Shown: in pieces, positions 18,473-28,335 of the stretch
Numbering within the stretch: position 1 is the first letter of the stretch
Layout of the letters: the number at the start of each line of letters is the position of its first letter
DNA from: Alistipes sp. dk3624
GTDB lineage: Bacteria; Bacteroidota; Bacteroidia; Bacteroidales; Rikenellaceae
Assembly: GCF_009557455.1 (NCBI RefSeq)
Contig: NZ_CP045651.1
Coordinates: forward strand, 1,922,001-1,986,000
DNA length: 64,000 bases
Reading direction: 5' to 3'
Notes under the pieces: generated by a model
What the model was told of the DNA's origin: nothing
The model's input: only the letters and a program-made list of their open reading frames with translations
Database searches by the model: none
Position numbers and translations under genes: made by a program

Positions 18473-20765
18473 GCGGGTCTACGTCTACGACGATGTCGAC
18501 CGGCCGGAATTCCGGCACGGCATGCAACCGATCGAAAAGTCCGGACAACTCTTTTTTCACGGCGGCGACCGGCAACTGCTTTTCGATTTTCAATAGGAAC
18601 TGCAACCGGAATTGTCCGCGTATCCGATCTACTGCGGGCGGTTCGGGGCCGAGCAGCCGGCGGCCGAACCGGGTGCGCGCTTCCGTCCCGAACGCCGCAG
18701 CCGCTTTCCATAGCAAAGCGTGATCGCGATGGCGCAGCAGGACGGCGATCAACCGGCAGAAGGGCGGGTAAAAAAAGGCGCGGCGTTCGGCCAGTTGCGA
18801 GCGGATCATCGCATCGTAGTCGCTGTCGCGCGCCTGCCGAACGACCGGGTGTTCGGGCTGGGCGGTCTGGATAACGACCGTTCCCTGCTCTTCGCGGCGT
18901 CCGGCGCGTCCGCCGACCTGCATCATCATCTGGAAAGCCCGCTCCCCGGCCCTGAAATCCGGGTAATTCAGCATGTTGTCGGCGTTCAGGATGCCGACCA
19001 ACGCGACGCCGCCGAAATCGAACCCTTTCGTGATGATTTGTGTCCCGACCAGGATGTCCGTTTTACGCTGTTCGAACGAAGCGATGATGCGCCGGTAGTT
19101 GCGCGACGAACGCGCGGTGTCGGCGTCGAGCCGTTCGATCGCGGCCTGCGGAAAGATCGCCGCCAGTTCCTCTTCGATTTTTTCGGTGCCGAAGCCTTGC
19201 GGAAGCAGTTCGCCGGTTCCGCACGACGGACAGGTTTTCGGGATCGGCATGTGGTAGCCGCAGTAGTGGCAGCGCAGCGTTCCGTCGTTTTTATGGTAGG
19301 TCAGCGAAACGTTGCAGTCGGGGCAGACGCCCGTCCAGCCGCAATGCCCGCACTCGACATACGGCGAGAATCCCCGCCGGTTCTGGAACAGCATTGCCTG
19401 ACGACCCCGTTGCAGCGTCCGGTCGATCTGATCGAGCAGGATTTTGTTGAAATGCGAGTACTTTTCGCCGCGTTTGGCGGCGCGCAGCGTGTCCGACACG
19501 ATCACCTGCGGCAGCGTGACTCCGCCGTAGCGTTCCGAGAGCACGACGTGTCCGTATTTGCCGGTTACCGCATTGTGGAACGATTCGGCGCAGGGCGTCG
19601 CGCTGCCGAGCAGCACTTTGGCGCCGCAGACGGATGCCAGCACCACGGCGGTGTCGCGGCCGTGGTAGCGAGGGGCCGAGTCGGTCTGCTTGAAGCTGGT
19701 GTCGTGCTCCTCGTCGACGATTACCAGCGACAGGTTGCGCAGCGGCAGCAGTACCGACGAGCGCACGCCGATCACGATCCGTCCGCCGTCGCAGCGCAGC
19801 AGTTCGTGGTAGACGGCGGCTCGGCGGTTGTCGCTCAGCCGCGAATGGTAGACCGTGACGGCTTTTCCGAAATAGCTTTCCATGCGCCGGATCAGTTGTG
19901 CGGTCAACGCGATTTCGGGCAGCATGTACAGCACGTTGTGCCCGGCTGCCAGCGCTTCGGCCATCAGCCGGATGTAGATTTCGGTCTTGCCGCTGCCGGT
20001 TACCCCGTGCAGCAGGACGACCTCTTTCTCCGAAAAACAGGTTTTGATCTGCTCGTAGGCCGCCGTTTGCGCTGCCGAAAGTTCGGGCAGTTTGTCCGGC
20101 GCGGCGGGCGCGTCCGATGCCGGGATTTCGGTATCGGCGATCCGGATAAATCCTTTTTCGGCCAACGCTTTGAGGATCGCGGTCGGAGCCGAAAGCCGTT
20201 TGCGCGGAATTTCGATCGGTGCGCCGAAGTCGGGATTCCCGGTTTTTTCGAGGTATTCCAGCAGGGCTTTGTACTGGGATTTCGCGCGCGACAGGGAATC
20301 CAGCGCGACGTGCAGCCGTTCCTCATTGCGGATGTCCGGATGCAGCGAAACGACCGTTTGCCGCGGCTGCATGTAGCCGCGGCCGAACGTCTCGTCCTCC
20401 GAAAAACCGTCGGATTTCAGGCCGGCCGGCAGCGCCGCCCGCAGTACCATTCCCAACGGACACATGTAATATTCCGACAGCCAATGCCACAGCCGCAGTT
20501 GTTCCGCCGTGGCGACGGGTTCCGCGTCCGCGATCCGCCCGACCGGTTTGATCCGGTCGAAAGGCGGCCGCTGGCCGTGCAGCCGGTCGACGATCCCGGT
20601 GTAGTATTTCCGGGCTCCCAGTTGGACGATCACCCGGCAGCCCGGCACGATCTGCCGCAGCATCGCGTCCGGGACGGCGAAAGTCATGGCCGGCGCGGCC
20701 AGAGGCAGGATCACGTCGGCGTAGCGGTCGGCCGTCGCGGGAGATTTGTCGGGTCGTTTTTCCAA
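18468..20765 (-). CDS. priA: Primosomal protein N' (replication restart helicase)
   Basis: About 765 residues. It recognises stalled forks and reloads the replisome. The N-terminal DNA-binding domain begins at Y-A-D-V-I-L-P-L. The helicase has Walker A G-V-T-G-S-G-K-T and the D-E-E-H box. The zinc module uses eight cysteines (C-G-H-C-G-W-T-G-V-C-P-D-C, then C-H-Y-C-G, C-P-S-C). The frame is open far upstream, but that part overlaps the divergent YitT gene and is not PriA-like; no ATG precedes the conserved N-terminus, so I chose the TTG at 20765, 13 residues before it. A -7-like TATTTTTG at 20783-20790 fits this start. The exact start is uncertain. Confidence 0.93.
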   Translation of the reverse strand: MEKRPDKSPATADRYADVILPLAAPAMTFAVPDAMLRQIVPGCRVIVQLGARKYYTGIVDRLHGQRPPFDRIKPVGRIADAEPVATAEQLRLWHWLSEYYMCPLGMVLRAALPAGLKSDGFSEDETFGRGYMQPRQTVVSLHPDIRNEERLHVALDSLSRAKSQYKALLEYLEKTGNPDFGAPIEIPRKRLSAPTAILKALAEKGFIRIADTEIPASDAPAAPDKLPELSAAQTAAYEQIKTCFSEKEVVLLHGVTGSGKTEIYIRLMAEALAAGHNVLYMLPEIALTAQLIRRMESYFGKAVTVYHSRLSDNRRAAVYHELLRCDGGRIVIGVRSSVLLPLRNLSLVIVDEEHDTSFKQTDSAPRYHGRDTAVVLASVCGAKVLLGSATPCAESFHNAVTGKYGHVVLSERYGGVTLPQVIVSDTLRAAKRGEKYSHFNKILLDQIDRTLQRGRQAMLFQNRRGFSPYVECGHCGWTGVCPDCNVSLTYHKNDGTLRCHYCGYHMPIPKTCPSCGTGELLPQGFGTEKIEEELAAIFPQAAIERLDADTARSSRNYRRIIASFEQRKTDILVGTQIITKGFDFGGVALVGILNADNMLNYPDFRAGERAFQMMMQVGGRAGRREEQGTVVIQTAQPEHPVVRQARDSDYDAMIRSQLAERRAFFYPPFCRLIAVLLRHRDHALLWKAAAAFGTEARTRFGRRLLGPEPPAVDRIRGQFRLQFLLKIEKQLPVAAVKKELSGLFDRLHAVPEFRPVDIVVDVDPQ

Positions 20766-20786
20766 AGAAGGATGTTTTTCGACAAA

Positions 20787-20804
20787 AATAGCGTTTTTTC
20801 GGGA
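20787..20804 (+). repeat. Right copy of the 18-bp inverted repeat flanking priA
   Basis: AATAGCGTTTTTTCGGGA on the plus strand; the other copy is part of the hairpin at the priA stop codon. Overlaps the -7-like box upstream of priA. Confidence 0.75.
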
Positions 20805-20882
20805 TTGTTTCCGGGTGAAGCCGGTCGTCGCGGCAAATTCTTCCGGCGGCCGCTCCGGACGGGCGGCAAGTGCAAAAAACTG

Positions 20883-20913
20883 TTGGCAGATCGAAAAATC
20901 TTGCCGATCTTTG
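20883..20913 (+). promoter_or_regulatory. Promoter of the yitT-like gene
   Basis: TTG (20883-20885), 20 nt, GATCTTTG (20906-20913): one mismatch in the -7 box, correct spacing. Confidence 0.6.
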
Positions 20914-20970
20914 TTAATCGGATCGCCGTCGCTCGGGTTGCGCGGCGGGAAACCGAAATAACGATGGAAT

Positions 20971-21867
20971 ATGAATGCGGATTTCTCGAAGACGGCTGTT
21001 TTAAAGACTATTAAAGAATATACGTTGATTTCGATCGGTCTGGTGATGTATTCTTTCGCATGGACCGGCATCCTGATTCCGGCCGATGTGATGGGAGGCG
21101 GAATCAACGGCGTGGGCCTGCTGATCTATTATGCGACCGGCGGGACGAACGGCGGCGTGCCGCTGGGGCTTTCGTTCCTGGTGCTGAACTCGGTGCTGGT
21201 GGCGGTCAGTTCGGTGTTGGTCGGGCTGCGGTTCGGCGCGAAGACGATCTATGCGATCGTTTTCATTTCGGCGGCGATGTCGGTGATGCAGGGGTTGATA
21301 CCGAACAATCTACTCGGACTCGGCAACGACAAGCTGCTGTCGGTAATTCTCGGCGGAGCCGTGGCGGGCGGCGGTATCGGCATCTGTTTCACGCAGGGCG
21401 GCAGCACCGGCGGCACGGATATCATCGCGATGATCGTCAACCGTTACAAGACGATCAGTTACGGGCGGATCATCATGCTGTGCGACCTGTTGATCATCGG
21501 CTGTTCGATTTTCATATTCAAGAATATTACGGCCGCCATTTACGGTTACGTGATGGTGGCCGTCAACGGGTATACGATCGACGCCGTGATGGCCGGCAAC
21601 CGGCAGTCGACGCAGGTGTTGATCGTGTCGAAAAAATACGAAGAGATCGCCCGGCTGATTTTCAGCGAGATGCGTAGGGGTGTGACGTTGCTCGACGGCG
21701 AAGGGTGGTACACGAAGCAGCCGACGAAAGTGGTGATGGTGGTTTGTCGCAAATACGAAACGGGAACGCTGTTCAAACTGATTAAACGGGTCGATCCGGA
21801 GGCCTTTATGACGGTCGGTAACGTGATGGGCGTTTACGGTCATGGCTTCGAAGCGTTGAAAAAATAG
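20971..21867 (+). CDS. YitT family membrane protein (DUF161/DUF2179)
   Basis: 298 residues. Five or six transmembrane segments fill the first 190 residues, with the glycine-rich family pattern (P-A-D-V-M-G-G-G-I-N-G-V-G-L, G-G-A-V-A-G-G-G-I-G-I-C and Q-G-G-S-T-G-G-T-D-I-I-A). The C-terminal 90 residues are a soluble DUF2179 domain (G-V-T-L-L-D-G-E-G-W-Y-T near 230). Function of the family is poorly defined; transport is assumed. Divergent from priA. Confidence 0.92.
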   Translation: MNADFSKTAVLKTIKEYTLISIGLVMYSFAWTGILIPADVMGGGINGVGLLIYYATGGTNGGVPLGLSFLVLNSVLVAVSSVLVGLRFGAKTIYAIVFISAAMSVMQGLIPNNLLGLGNDKLLSVILGGAVAGGGIGICFTQGGSTGGTDIIAMIVNRYKTISYGRIIMLCDLLIIGCSIFIFKNITAAIYGYVMVAVNGYTIDAVMAGNRQSTQVLIVSKKYEEIARLIFSEMRRGVTLLDGEGWYTKQPTKVVMVVCRKYETGTLFKLIKRVDPEAFMTVGNVMGVYGHGFEALKK

Positions 21868-21888
21868 GTTAGAGATTTCGGAAAATTT

Positions 21889-23031
21889 ATGCCGGAACGT
21901 TATCATATCGGAATGAAAATAAAAGAGAGCGGCGTCGCGTTGTCGCACATCGTCGAGATCGGAGAGAATCTGGCGGCTCTGAGCGCCCGTACCGGGGCGG
22001 AATACCTGCGGCTGAACCGGGGGATCAATTCGGTGGTAAATATCGACCTGCGGGAGGTGATCGCCGGGATCGACTTCAATACGGCGCAGATGCAAACCTA
22101 TCCGCCGGGGCGCGGTTTTGCGGCGTTGCGAGACGCGATTAATGCGGAGTACTTCGGCGGCGAATCGTCGCGTGACAACCTGCTGATTGTGCCGGGGGCG
22201 ATGAACGGACTCGACCTGCTGGCGCAAAGCGTCGACATCGAGCGGCTGTATCTGCCGGTTTATTACTGGGGGTGCTATTTCAAATTGCTGACCATCCGGG
22301 GCGTGCAACGCGCCGAATACCCGTCGCTCGACCGACTCGAGTCGATGATCCCGCGACTGACCGGCTGCGGCGTGCTGATCTGCGATCCGGGCAATCCGCT
22401 GGGACAAAAGTACGACGACGCCCGTTTGTTGGCGTTGCTGCGCAAATTGGACGCCGCCGGCGTAACCGTCTTTTTCGACAGCCCCTACCGCCGGGTTTTC
22501 CGCGACGCGACGGACACGTTCTACCGCGAAATACGTCCGTTGCGCAACGTGGCGATCGTCGAGAGTTTCAGCAAATCGATGGGGCTCAGCGGGCAGCGGA
22601 TCGGGTTTATCCATACGACCGATCCGGGACTGTACGCCGAACTCGAAAAGCGGACGATGTACACGAACAACGGCGTCAACGCGTTCGCGCAGACGCTCGT
22701 GTTGCGCTTGCTTACGACGCCCGAAGGACGGCGCGCCGTCGCGGATTTCAAAGCGGCGACCGTGCGGGACATCGGGCTGAATATCGCTTACCTGAAAGAA
22801 AACGGCCTGCTGGCTACGGAATTTTACCGCGAGTCGATGCCGGTCGGCATTTTCGCGATCGTCGACCGCAGCGAGAAGGAACTGCTCGAACACCGCATCG
22901 GCAGCGTGTCGCTGGACTTTTTTACGCGCGACGCGGCGTTGGCCGGTTACGCGTCGAGGTTCAGCCGGATTTGCGTATCGGTTCCGCATACGAAGTTCCG
23001 CGAATTTTTCGATCCGCTCGTCCGCCGATGA
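21889..23031 (+). CDS. Class I/II (fold type I) PLP-dependent aminotransferase
   Basis: 380 residues. The PLP lysine lies in S-F-S-K-S-M-G-L-S-G-Q-R-I-G, with G-N-P-L-G-Q upstream and the D-S-P-Y cofactor-binding segment between. Substrate residues cannot be read with confidence. Only 21 nt follow the YitT gene, so co-transcription is likely. A second ATG 8 codons downstream is an alternative start. Confidence 0.88.
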   Translation: MPERYHIGMKIKESGVALSHIVEIGENLAALSARTGAEYLRLNRGINSVVNIDLREVIAGIDFNTAQMQTYPPGRGFAALRDAINAEYFGGESSRDNLLIVPGAMNGLDLLAQSVDIERLYLPVYYWGCYFKLLTIRGVQRAEYPSLDRLESMIPRLTGCGVLICDPGNPLGQKYDDARLLALLRKLDAAGVTVFFDSPYRRVFRDATDTFYREIRPLRNVAIVESFSKSMGLSGQRIGFIHTTDPGLYAELEKRTMYTNNGVNAFAQTLVLRLLTTPEGRRAVADFKAATVRDIGLNIAYLKENGLLATEFYRESMPVGIFAIVDRSEKELLEHRIGSVSLDFFTRDAALAGYASRFSRICVSVPHTKFREFFDPLVRR

Positions 23032-23092
23032 TATTTCGGCCTCTTCGGCTGATTAATGGGGCTGCGGCGAACCGTTTTTGACGAAAAATTCA

Positions 23093-23100
23093 TAACTTTG
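23093..23100 (+). promoter_or_regulatory. Probable -7 box of metG
   Basis: TAACTTTG fits TAnnTTTG; no TTG at the expected distance. It would give a leader of about 22 nt. Confidence 0.5.
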
Positions 23101-23128
23101 TACGGAATATTGATTTTTGACCTTTACG

Positions 23129-25168
23129 ATGAAAAAGTTTAAACGCTATCTTGTCACATCGGCGCTCCCGTATGCCAACGGGCCGGTGCATATCGGACAC
23201 CTTGCGGGGGTATACATTCCGTCGGATATTTATGTGAGGTACCTGCGCCTGCGGGGCGCGGACGTGATCTCCGTATGCGGTTCCGACGAGCACGGCGTGC
23301 CCATCACGATCAAGGCGCGCCAGGAGGGAGTCAAGCCGCAGGATATCGTTGACAAGTACCACAATATCATCAAGAACGCTTTCAAAGGACTCGGCATGTC
23401 GTTCGACATCTATTCGCGGACGACTTCGCCCACGCACCATAAAACCGCGTCGGATTTTTTCCGCGCGCTGTACGACAAAGGAGAGTTCATCGAAAAGACC
23501 ACGATGCAGTATTACGACGAGGAGGCCGGGCAGTTTCTGGCCGACCGCTACATCGTCGGCACCTGCCCGCACTGTCAGAACGACCGCGCATACGGCGATC
23601 AGTGCGAGAAGTGCGGCAGTACGCTGAGCGCGACCGACCTGATCGATCCGCACAGCGCCATTACCGGGTCGGTTCCGGTGATGCGCGAGACGACGCACTG
23701 GTTCCTGCCGCTGGACAAGCACGAGGAGTTTCTGCGCAAATGGATACTCGAAGAGCATAAGGAGTGGAAGGTCAACGTGTACGGGCAGTGCAAAAGCTGG
23801 CTCGATTTGGGATTGCAGCCCCGCGCGGTGAGCCGCGACCTGGATTGGGGGATTCCCGTTCCGGTCAAGGGTGCCGAGGGGAAGGTGCTGTACGTGTGGT
23901 TCGACGCGCCGATCGGTTACATCTCGGCGACCAAGGATCTGACGCCCGACTGGGAAAAATACTGGAAGGACGAGGACACCAAGATGGTGCATTTCATCGG
24001 CAAGGACAACATCGTTTTCCACTGCATCGTGTTCCCGTCGATGCTGCGCGCGCACGGCGGTTATATCTTGCCGGAGAACGTGCCGGCCAACGAGTTCCTG
24101 AATCTGGAGGGAGAAAAGATCTCGACGTCGCGGAACTGGGCGGTGTGGCTGCACGAATACCTCGAAGAGTTTCCGGGCAAGGAAGACGTGCTGCGCTACG
24201 TGTTGTGCGCCAATGCGCCGGAAACCAAGGACAACGATTTCACGTGGAAGGATTTCCAGACGCGCAACAACAACGAGTTGGTGGCCGTGCTCGGCAACTT
24301 CGTCAACCGCGCGCTGGTGCTGACGCAAAAATATTACGACGGGAAGGTTCCCGCCTGCGGCGAATTGACCGATTACGACCGCGATATCCTCGGCGAACTG
24401 CCGCAGATCAAAAAGGCGCTCGAAGAGAATATCGAGAATTACCGTTTCCGCGAAGCGCTCAAAGAGGCGATGAACATCGCCCGCCTGGGGAATAAATACC
24501 TGGCCGATACGGAGCCTTGGAAGCTGTATAAGACCGATCCGCAACGCGTGCAGACGATCCTGAACGTTTCGTTGCAGATCACCGCGTCGCTCGCGATCGC
24601 CGTCGAGCCGTTCATGCCTTTTACTGCGGAGAAGATCCTGAGGCTGCTCGACGTCGAAAAGTTCGGCTGGGATCAGCTTGGAAATACGGCCCTATTGAAG
24701 CCCGGACACCGGATCGGGACGCCCGCCTTGCTGTTCGAGAAAATCGAAGACAGCGTGATCGAGGCGCAGCTCGAAAAGCTGGCCGCTACGAAACGGGCCA
24801 ACCTCGCAAAGGAGGCCGGCAAGAAGGTCGAACCGCAGAAAGAGAGCATTGCGTTCGACGATTTCGGAAAGATGGATATCCGCGTGGCGACGATCATCGC
24901 CGCCGAAAAGATCGCCAAGACGAAAAAGTTGTTGAAGCTGACTATCGATACCGGGATCGACAAACGGACGATCGTGTCGGGCATCGCCGAGCACTATACT
25001 CCCGAATCGCTTGTCGGGCGGCAGGTGCAGGTGCTGATCAACCTGGAGCCGCGCGAACTCAAAGGCGTGCTGTCCGAAGGGATGATCCTGATGGCGCAGG
25101 ACGCTACCGGAAAGCTGGTGCTGCTGTCCCCTGCCGAGCCGGTCGGCAACGGCACGATGGTGGGGTAG
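23129..25168 (+). CDS. metG: Methionyl-tRNA synthetase
   Basis: 679 residues. HIGH is at 21-24, the zinc site C-P-H-C and C-E-K-C is in the connective insert, and the second signature reads K-I-S-T-S. A C-terminal tRNA-binding OB domain (F-G-K-M-D-I-R-V-A near 580) is present, as in dimeric MetG enzymes. The ATG at 23129 gives the usual M-K-K-F-K-R-Y-L-V start; an in-frame TTG 12 nt earlier is less likely. Confidence 0.97.
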   Translation: MKKFKRYLVTSALPYANGPVHIGHLAGVYIPSDIYVRYLRLRGADVISVCGSDEHGVPITIKARQEGVKPQDIVDKYHNIIKNAFKGLGMSFDIYSRTTSPTHHKTASDFFRALYDKGEFIEKTTMQYYDEEAGQFLADRYIVGTCPHCQNDRAYGDQCEKCGSTLSATDLIDPHSAITGSVPVMRETTHWFLPLDKHEEFLRKWILEEHKEWKVNVYGQCKSWLDLGLQPRAVSRDLDWGIPVPVKGAEGKVLYVWFDAPIGYISATKDLTPDWEKYWKDEDTKMVHFIGKDNIVFHCIVFPSMLRAHGGYILPENVPANEFLNLEGEKISTSRNWAVWLHEYLEEFPGKEDVLRYVLCANAPETKDNDFTWKDFQTRNNNELVAVLGNFVNRALVLTQKYYDGKVPACGELTDYDRDILGELPQIKKALEENIENYRFREALKEAMNIARLGNKYLADTEPWKLYKTDPQRVQTILNVSLQITASLAIAVEPFMPFTAEKILRLLDVEKFGWDQLGNTALLKPGHRIGTPALLFEKIEDSVIEAQLEKLAATKRANLAKEAGKKVEPQKESIAFDDFGKMDIRVATIIAAEKIAKTKKLLKLTIDTGIDKRTIVSGIAEHYTPESLVGRQVQVLINLEPRELKGVLSEGMILMAQDATGKLVLLSPAEPVGNGTMVG

Positions 25169-25212
25169 CGGGAATAAAAACGGATTTGTGACGATTGAAT
25201 AAAAATAGAGTT

Positions 25213-26223
25213 ATGGACTTAGATTGGAAAAACCTATCTTTTGGGTACATCAAAACAGACTATAACATACGGAGTTATTTCCGCGACGGAGCCTGGACAA
25301 CGCCCGAACTGACAACTGACGAAACGGTCACGATGCATATGGCCGCGACCTGCCTGCACTACGGGCAGGAGGCTTTCGAAGGACAGAAAGCATTTCGCGG
25401 CGCCGACGGCGTGATCCGCATCTTCCGTCCCGAAGAGAATGCCAAACGGATGCGCTCCTCGGCCGAATACCTGAAAATGGCTCTGCCGCCGGTCGATATG
25501 TTCGTCGATATGATGAAGCGGGTGGTTAAGGCCAACGAACGTTTCGTCCCTCCCTACGGGACGGGCGCTTCGCTGTATATCCGCCCCGTGCTGTTCGGCA
25601 CCGGCCCGCAGGTCGGCGTAAAGCCCGCCGGGGAATACCTGCTGATCGTTTTCGTTACTCCGGTAGGTCCTTACTATAAGGAAGGGTTCAATCCGATCAA
25701 GGTGTTGATCGACCGCGACCACGATCGCGCCGCTCCGCTCGGAACGGGGCACGTGAAGGCCGGCGGGAACTACGCGGCGAGCCTGACTTCGGCCGAGATC
25801 GGGCATGAAAAAGGATATCCGAGCGTGCTGTATCTGGATGCAAAGGAGAAAAAGCACATCGACGAATGCGGCGCGGCCAACTTTTTCGGCATCCGCGACG
25901 GCGTTTACATTACGCCCAAATCCCATTCGGTGCTGCCGTCGATCACGAACATGAGTTTGATGACGCTGGCCGCGGAGATGGGGCTGAAAGTCGAACAGCG
26001 TCCGGTCGATTACGACGAGCTCGGAACGTTCGATGAAGCCGGATCGTGCGGAACGGCGGCCGTTTTGTCGCCCATCGGCAGCATTTACGATCCGCTGACC
26101 GGACATACTTTCGTTTACAACGACGGCAAGCCGGGCAAATGGAGCGAAAAGTTGTACCACCGACTGCGAGCGATCCAGTATGCCGAGGAACCCGATACGT
26201 ACGGATGGATGGTTGCGTTGTAA
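25213..26223 (+). CDS. ilvE: Branched-chain amino acid aminotransferase
   Basis: 336 residues, fold type IV PLP enzyme making or degrading leucine, isoleucine and valine. The PLP lysine is in G-H-V-K-A-G-G-N-Y-A, and the cofactor/substrate motif E-C-G-A-A-N-F-F and the late G-T-A-A-V-L-S-P segment are conserved. The ATG before D-L-D-W-K is taken as the start. It lies 44 nt after metG and ends in a hairpin terminator. Confidence 0.95.
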   Translation: MDLDWKNLSFGYIKTDYNIRSYFRDGAWTTPELTTDETVTMHMAATCLHYGQEAFEGQKAFRGADGVIRIFRPEENAKRMRSSAEYLKMALPPVDMFVDMMKRVVKANERFVPPYGTGASLYIRPVLFGTGPQVGVKPAGEYLLIVFVTPVGPYYKEGFNPIKVLIDRDHDRAAPLGTGHVKAGGNYAASLTSAEIGHEKGYPSVLYLDAKEKKHIDECGAANFFGIRDGVYITPKSHSVLPSITNMSLMTLAAEMGLKVEQRPVDYDELGTFDEAGSCGTAAVLSPIGSIYDPLTGHTFVYNDGKPGKWSEKLYHRLRAIQYAEEPDTYGWMVAL

Positions 26224-26246
26224 GGAATCGTTTTTGAAAAACAGGG

Positions 26247-26280
26247 AACTGCGGACGGGGAATCCCGCTCCGCAGTTTTT
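26247..26280 (+). terminator. Terminator after ilvE
   Basis: Stem AACTGCGGA / TCCGCAGTT with an inner CGGG/CCCG pairing, then five T. Confidence 0.8.
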
Positions 26281-26292
26281 AATCCGGGTACG

Positions 26293-26850
26293 ATGACCGA
26301 AAAGGAACTGGCCGCCGAACTGAAAGGCAATTTTACCAAAGGATTTGCCGGACGTTACGGGAGATTGATTGCGGAACACGATCTTTTCGGGGACGCGTTG
26401 AGCCTTGGACTCGACAGCGATCCGTCCGTTGCGTTCCATGCTTCGTATGCATTGGAAAGGGCGTTTTTTATTGCGCCGGAGGCGTTCGAGCGGCATATCG
26501 GGCATTTCGTCCGGAATTACCTCGCGATCGTTAATCCGAGCGCGTGCCGTCATTATTCGAAGATGATGGCGTGGCTGCTCGACCGGAAGCGGATCGAACT
26601 GACCGACAGTCAGCGCCGACAGATCGCCGAAACGACGTTCGACCGGCTGATAGACCCGTCGGTGCGTCCGGCCGTAAAAGTGTGGTCGATGGAGATACTC
26701 GACATCCTGTCGGCAGAATTGCCGTGGGTCGAAGAGCAGCTTTACGATACGATCTGCTGGCTAATGCGCGACGACGGTCCGGCGCTGCGGAACCGGGGAG
26801 CGAAAATCTGCCGCCGCATCCGTGCGCGACGGCAGACTGCGCGGCGGTGA
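26293..26850 (+). CDS. Helical-repeat protein of unknown function
   Basis: 185 residues, all-helical by appearance, with helix pairs like those in HEAT-type repeats (S-D-P-S-V-A-F-H-A-S-Y-A-L-E-R; D-P-S-V-R-P-A-V-K-V-W-S-M-E-I-L; G-P-A-L-R-N-R-G-A-K-I). No signal peptide or membrane segment; ends in an arginine-rich tail. Starts 13 nt after the ilvE terminator. Probably a protein-binding scaffold; that is inference only. Confidence 0.8.
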   Translation: MTEKELAAELKGNFTKGFAGRYGRLIAEHDLFGDALSLGLDSDPSVAFHASYALERAFFIAPEAFERHIGHFVRNYLAIVNPSACRHYSKMMAWLLDRKRIELTDSQRRQIAETTFDRLIDPSVRPAVKVWSMEILDILSAELPWVEEQLYDTICWLMRDDGPALRNRGAKICRRIRARRQTARR

Positions 26851-26901
26851 TTGCCGTTTATTCCCGTTTTTTATATCTTTAGGGCATCAATTACTTCGAT
26901 T

Positions 26902-27738
26902 ATGGCAAAGAAACTGACCGTAGCGCTGATTTACGATTTCGACGGCACGCTTTCGCCGGGCAACATGCAGGAGTACGACTTTATTCCGGCGATCGGCAAA
27001 AGCAACCGCGAGTTCTGGGAGGAGAGCAACGAAACCGCCCGCGAACAGGACGGCGACCCGATCCTCGCTTATATGTACCGGATGCTGCACGAAGCCAAGA
27101 GTTCCGGCATTTCGTTGCGGCGCGAGTCGTTCGCCCGGTCGGGACAGAATATCGAATTGTACGAGGGCGTCCGCGAGTGGTTTCCGCGGATCAACGCCTA
27201 TGCCGCCGAACGCGGCATCCAACTGCAGCATTATATCAATTCGTCGGGCCTGCGCGAGATGATCGAAGGAACCCCGATCGCCAAGGAATTCCGGAAGATT
27301 TACGCCTGTTCGTTCCTTTACGATATCGACGGCGTGGCTTACTGGCCGGCCGTGGCGGTCAATTACACCAATAAAACGCAGTTCATCTTCAAGATCAACA
27401 AAGGGATCGAAAGCGTGTACGACAGCCGGCGGATCAACGAGTATATCGAGGAGGAGCAGCGTCCGGTGCAGTTCCGTCACATGATTTATTTCGGCGACGG
27501 GACGACCGATATTCCGTGTATGAAACTGGTCAAACAGCAGGGAGGACATTCGATCGCCGTCTACAATCCCCGTTCGCGCCAGAAACGCATGGAGATGATG
27601 GAACTGATCCGCGATAACCGCGTCAGCTATATCTGCGCTGCCGATTACAGTCCCGATAAGGAGATCGACTGTCTCGTCAGGACGATCATCGACAAGATCG
27701 AAGCCGACCACAAGTTGAGCAAATTCTATAAAAAGTAA
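26902..27738 (+). CDS. HAD superfamily phosphatase-like protein
   Basis: 278 residues. The nucleophile motif D-F-D-G-T at residues 11-15 and the late F-G-D-G-x-T-D-I motif near 198 are those of the haloacid dehalogenase superfamily, with a helical cap between. Substrate unknown; resembles phosphoserine-phosphatase-like members. Start set at the ATG preceding A-K-K-L-T-V-A; the frame is open 17 codons earlier. A near-consensus TATCTTTA lies about 30 nt upstream. Confidence 0.88.
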   Translation: MAKKLTVALIYDFDGTLSPGNMQEYDFIPAIGKSNREFWEESNETAREQDGDPILAYMYRMLHEAKSSGISLRRESFARSGQNIELYEGVREWFPRINAYAAERGIQLQHYINSSGLREMIEGTPIAKEFRKIYACSFLYDIDGVAYWPAVAVNYTNKTQFIFKINKGIESVYDSRRINEYIEEEQRPVQFRHMIYFGDGTTDIPCMKLVKQQGGHSIAVYNPRSRQKRMEMMELIRDNRVSYICAADYSPDKEIDCLVRTIIDKIEADHKLSKFYKK

Positions 27739-27756
27739 TTTGTATTTTTAAAAGCT

Positions 27757-28335
27757 ATGAAAATTATTTTTGCTACCAATAACCGTCATAAGCTGACCGA
27801 AGCGCAGGAGATTCTCGGCAGTGGTTATCAGTTGGTAACGCCTTGCGATCTGGGTATTACCGAGGATATACCGGAAGAGCAGCCGACTCTGGAGGGAAAT
27901 GCTTTTCAGAAGGCCCGCTACCTGTACGACCGCACCGGGCTGGACTGTTTCGCCGACGATACCGGTTTGGAAGTCGATGCGCTCGGCGGCGCGCCGGGGG
28001 TTCGTTCGGCCCGTTATGCCGGGGATGGCAGAAATTCGTCCGACAACGTGGCGCTGCTGCTCGAAAACCTTTCGGGACAGGCCGACCGAAAGGCCCGGTT
28101 CCGCACGGTGATCGCGCTGATCTTCGGAGGAAAGGAATATCAGTTCGACGGGGTGGTCGACGGTACGATCACGGATACGCCGCACGGCGGGGGAGGATTC
28201 GGTTACGATCCGGTTTTCGTTCCGGACGGTTACGACGTCACGTTCGCGGAGATGGATTCCGAAGCCAAAAACGCGATCAGTCACCGCGGCCGCGCCGTCG
28301 AAAAATTGGCGGCGTTTCTTTCGGGAGCGAAATAA
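27757..28335 (+). CDS. rdgB: Non-canonical purine NTP pyrophosphatase (RdgB/HAM1)
   Basis: 192 residues, normal family length. It opens with the nucleotide-binding F-A-T-N-N-x-H-K, contains C-F-A-D-D-T-G-L-E-V-D-A-L with the catalytic acidic pair, and ends with the F-G-Y-D-P-V-F and S-H-R-G-R-A segments. It hydrolyses ITP, XTP and deoxy forms to keep them out of DNA. Its stop overlaps the recO start by 1 nt (TAATG), linking two DNA-maintenance genes. Confidence 0.96.
   Translation: MKIIFATNNRHKLTEAQEILGSGYQLVTPCDLGITEDIPEEQPTLEGNAFQKARYLYDRTGLDCFADDTGLEVDALGGAPGVRSARYAGDGRNSSDNVALLLENLSGQADRKARFRTVIALIFGGKEYQFDGVVDGTITDTPHGGGGFGYDPVFVPDGYDVTFAEMDSEAKNAISHRGRAVEKLAAFLSGAK

Noticed and set aside
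18720-21014. Long rightward open frame opposite priA
   Set aside because: Rich in R, D, V, Q and without motifs; PriA helicase and zinc motifs are on the other strand.
21310-22989. Long leftward open frame opposite the YitT and aminotransferase genes
   Set aside because: Spans two unrelated genes and lacks any recognisable domain.
23090-24544. Leftward open frame opposite metG
   Set aside because: Antisense of a clear methionyl-tRNA synthetase.
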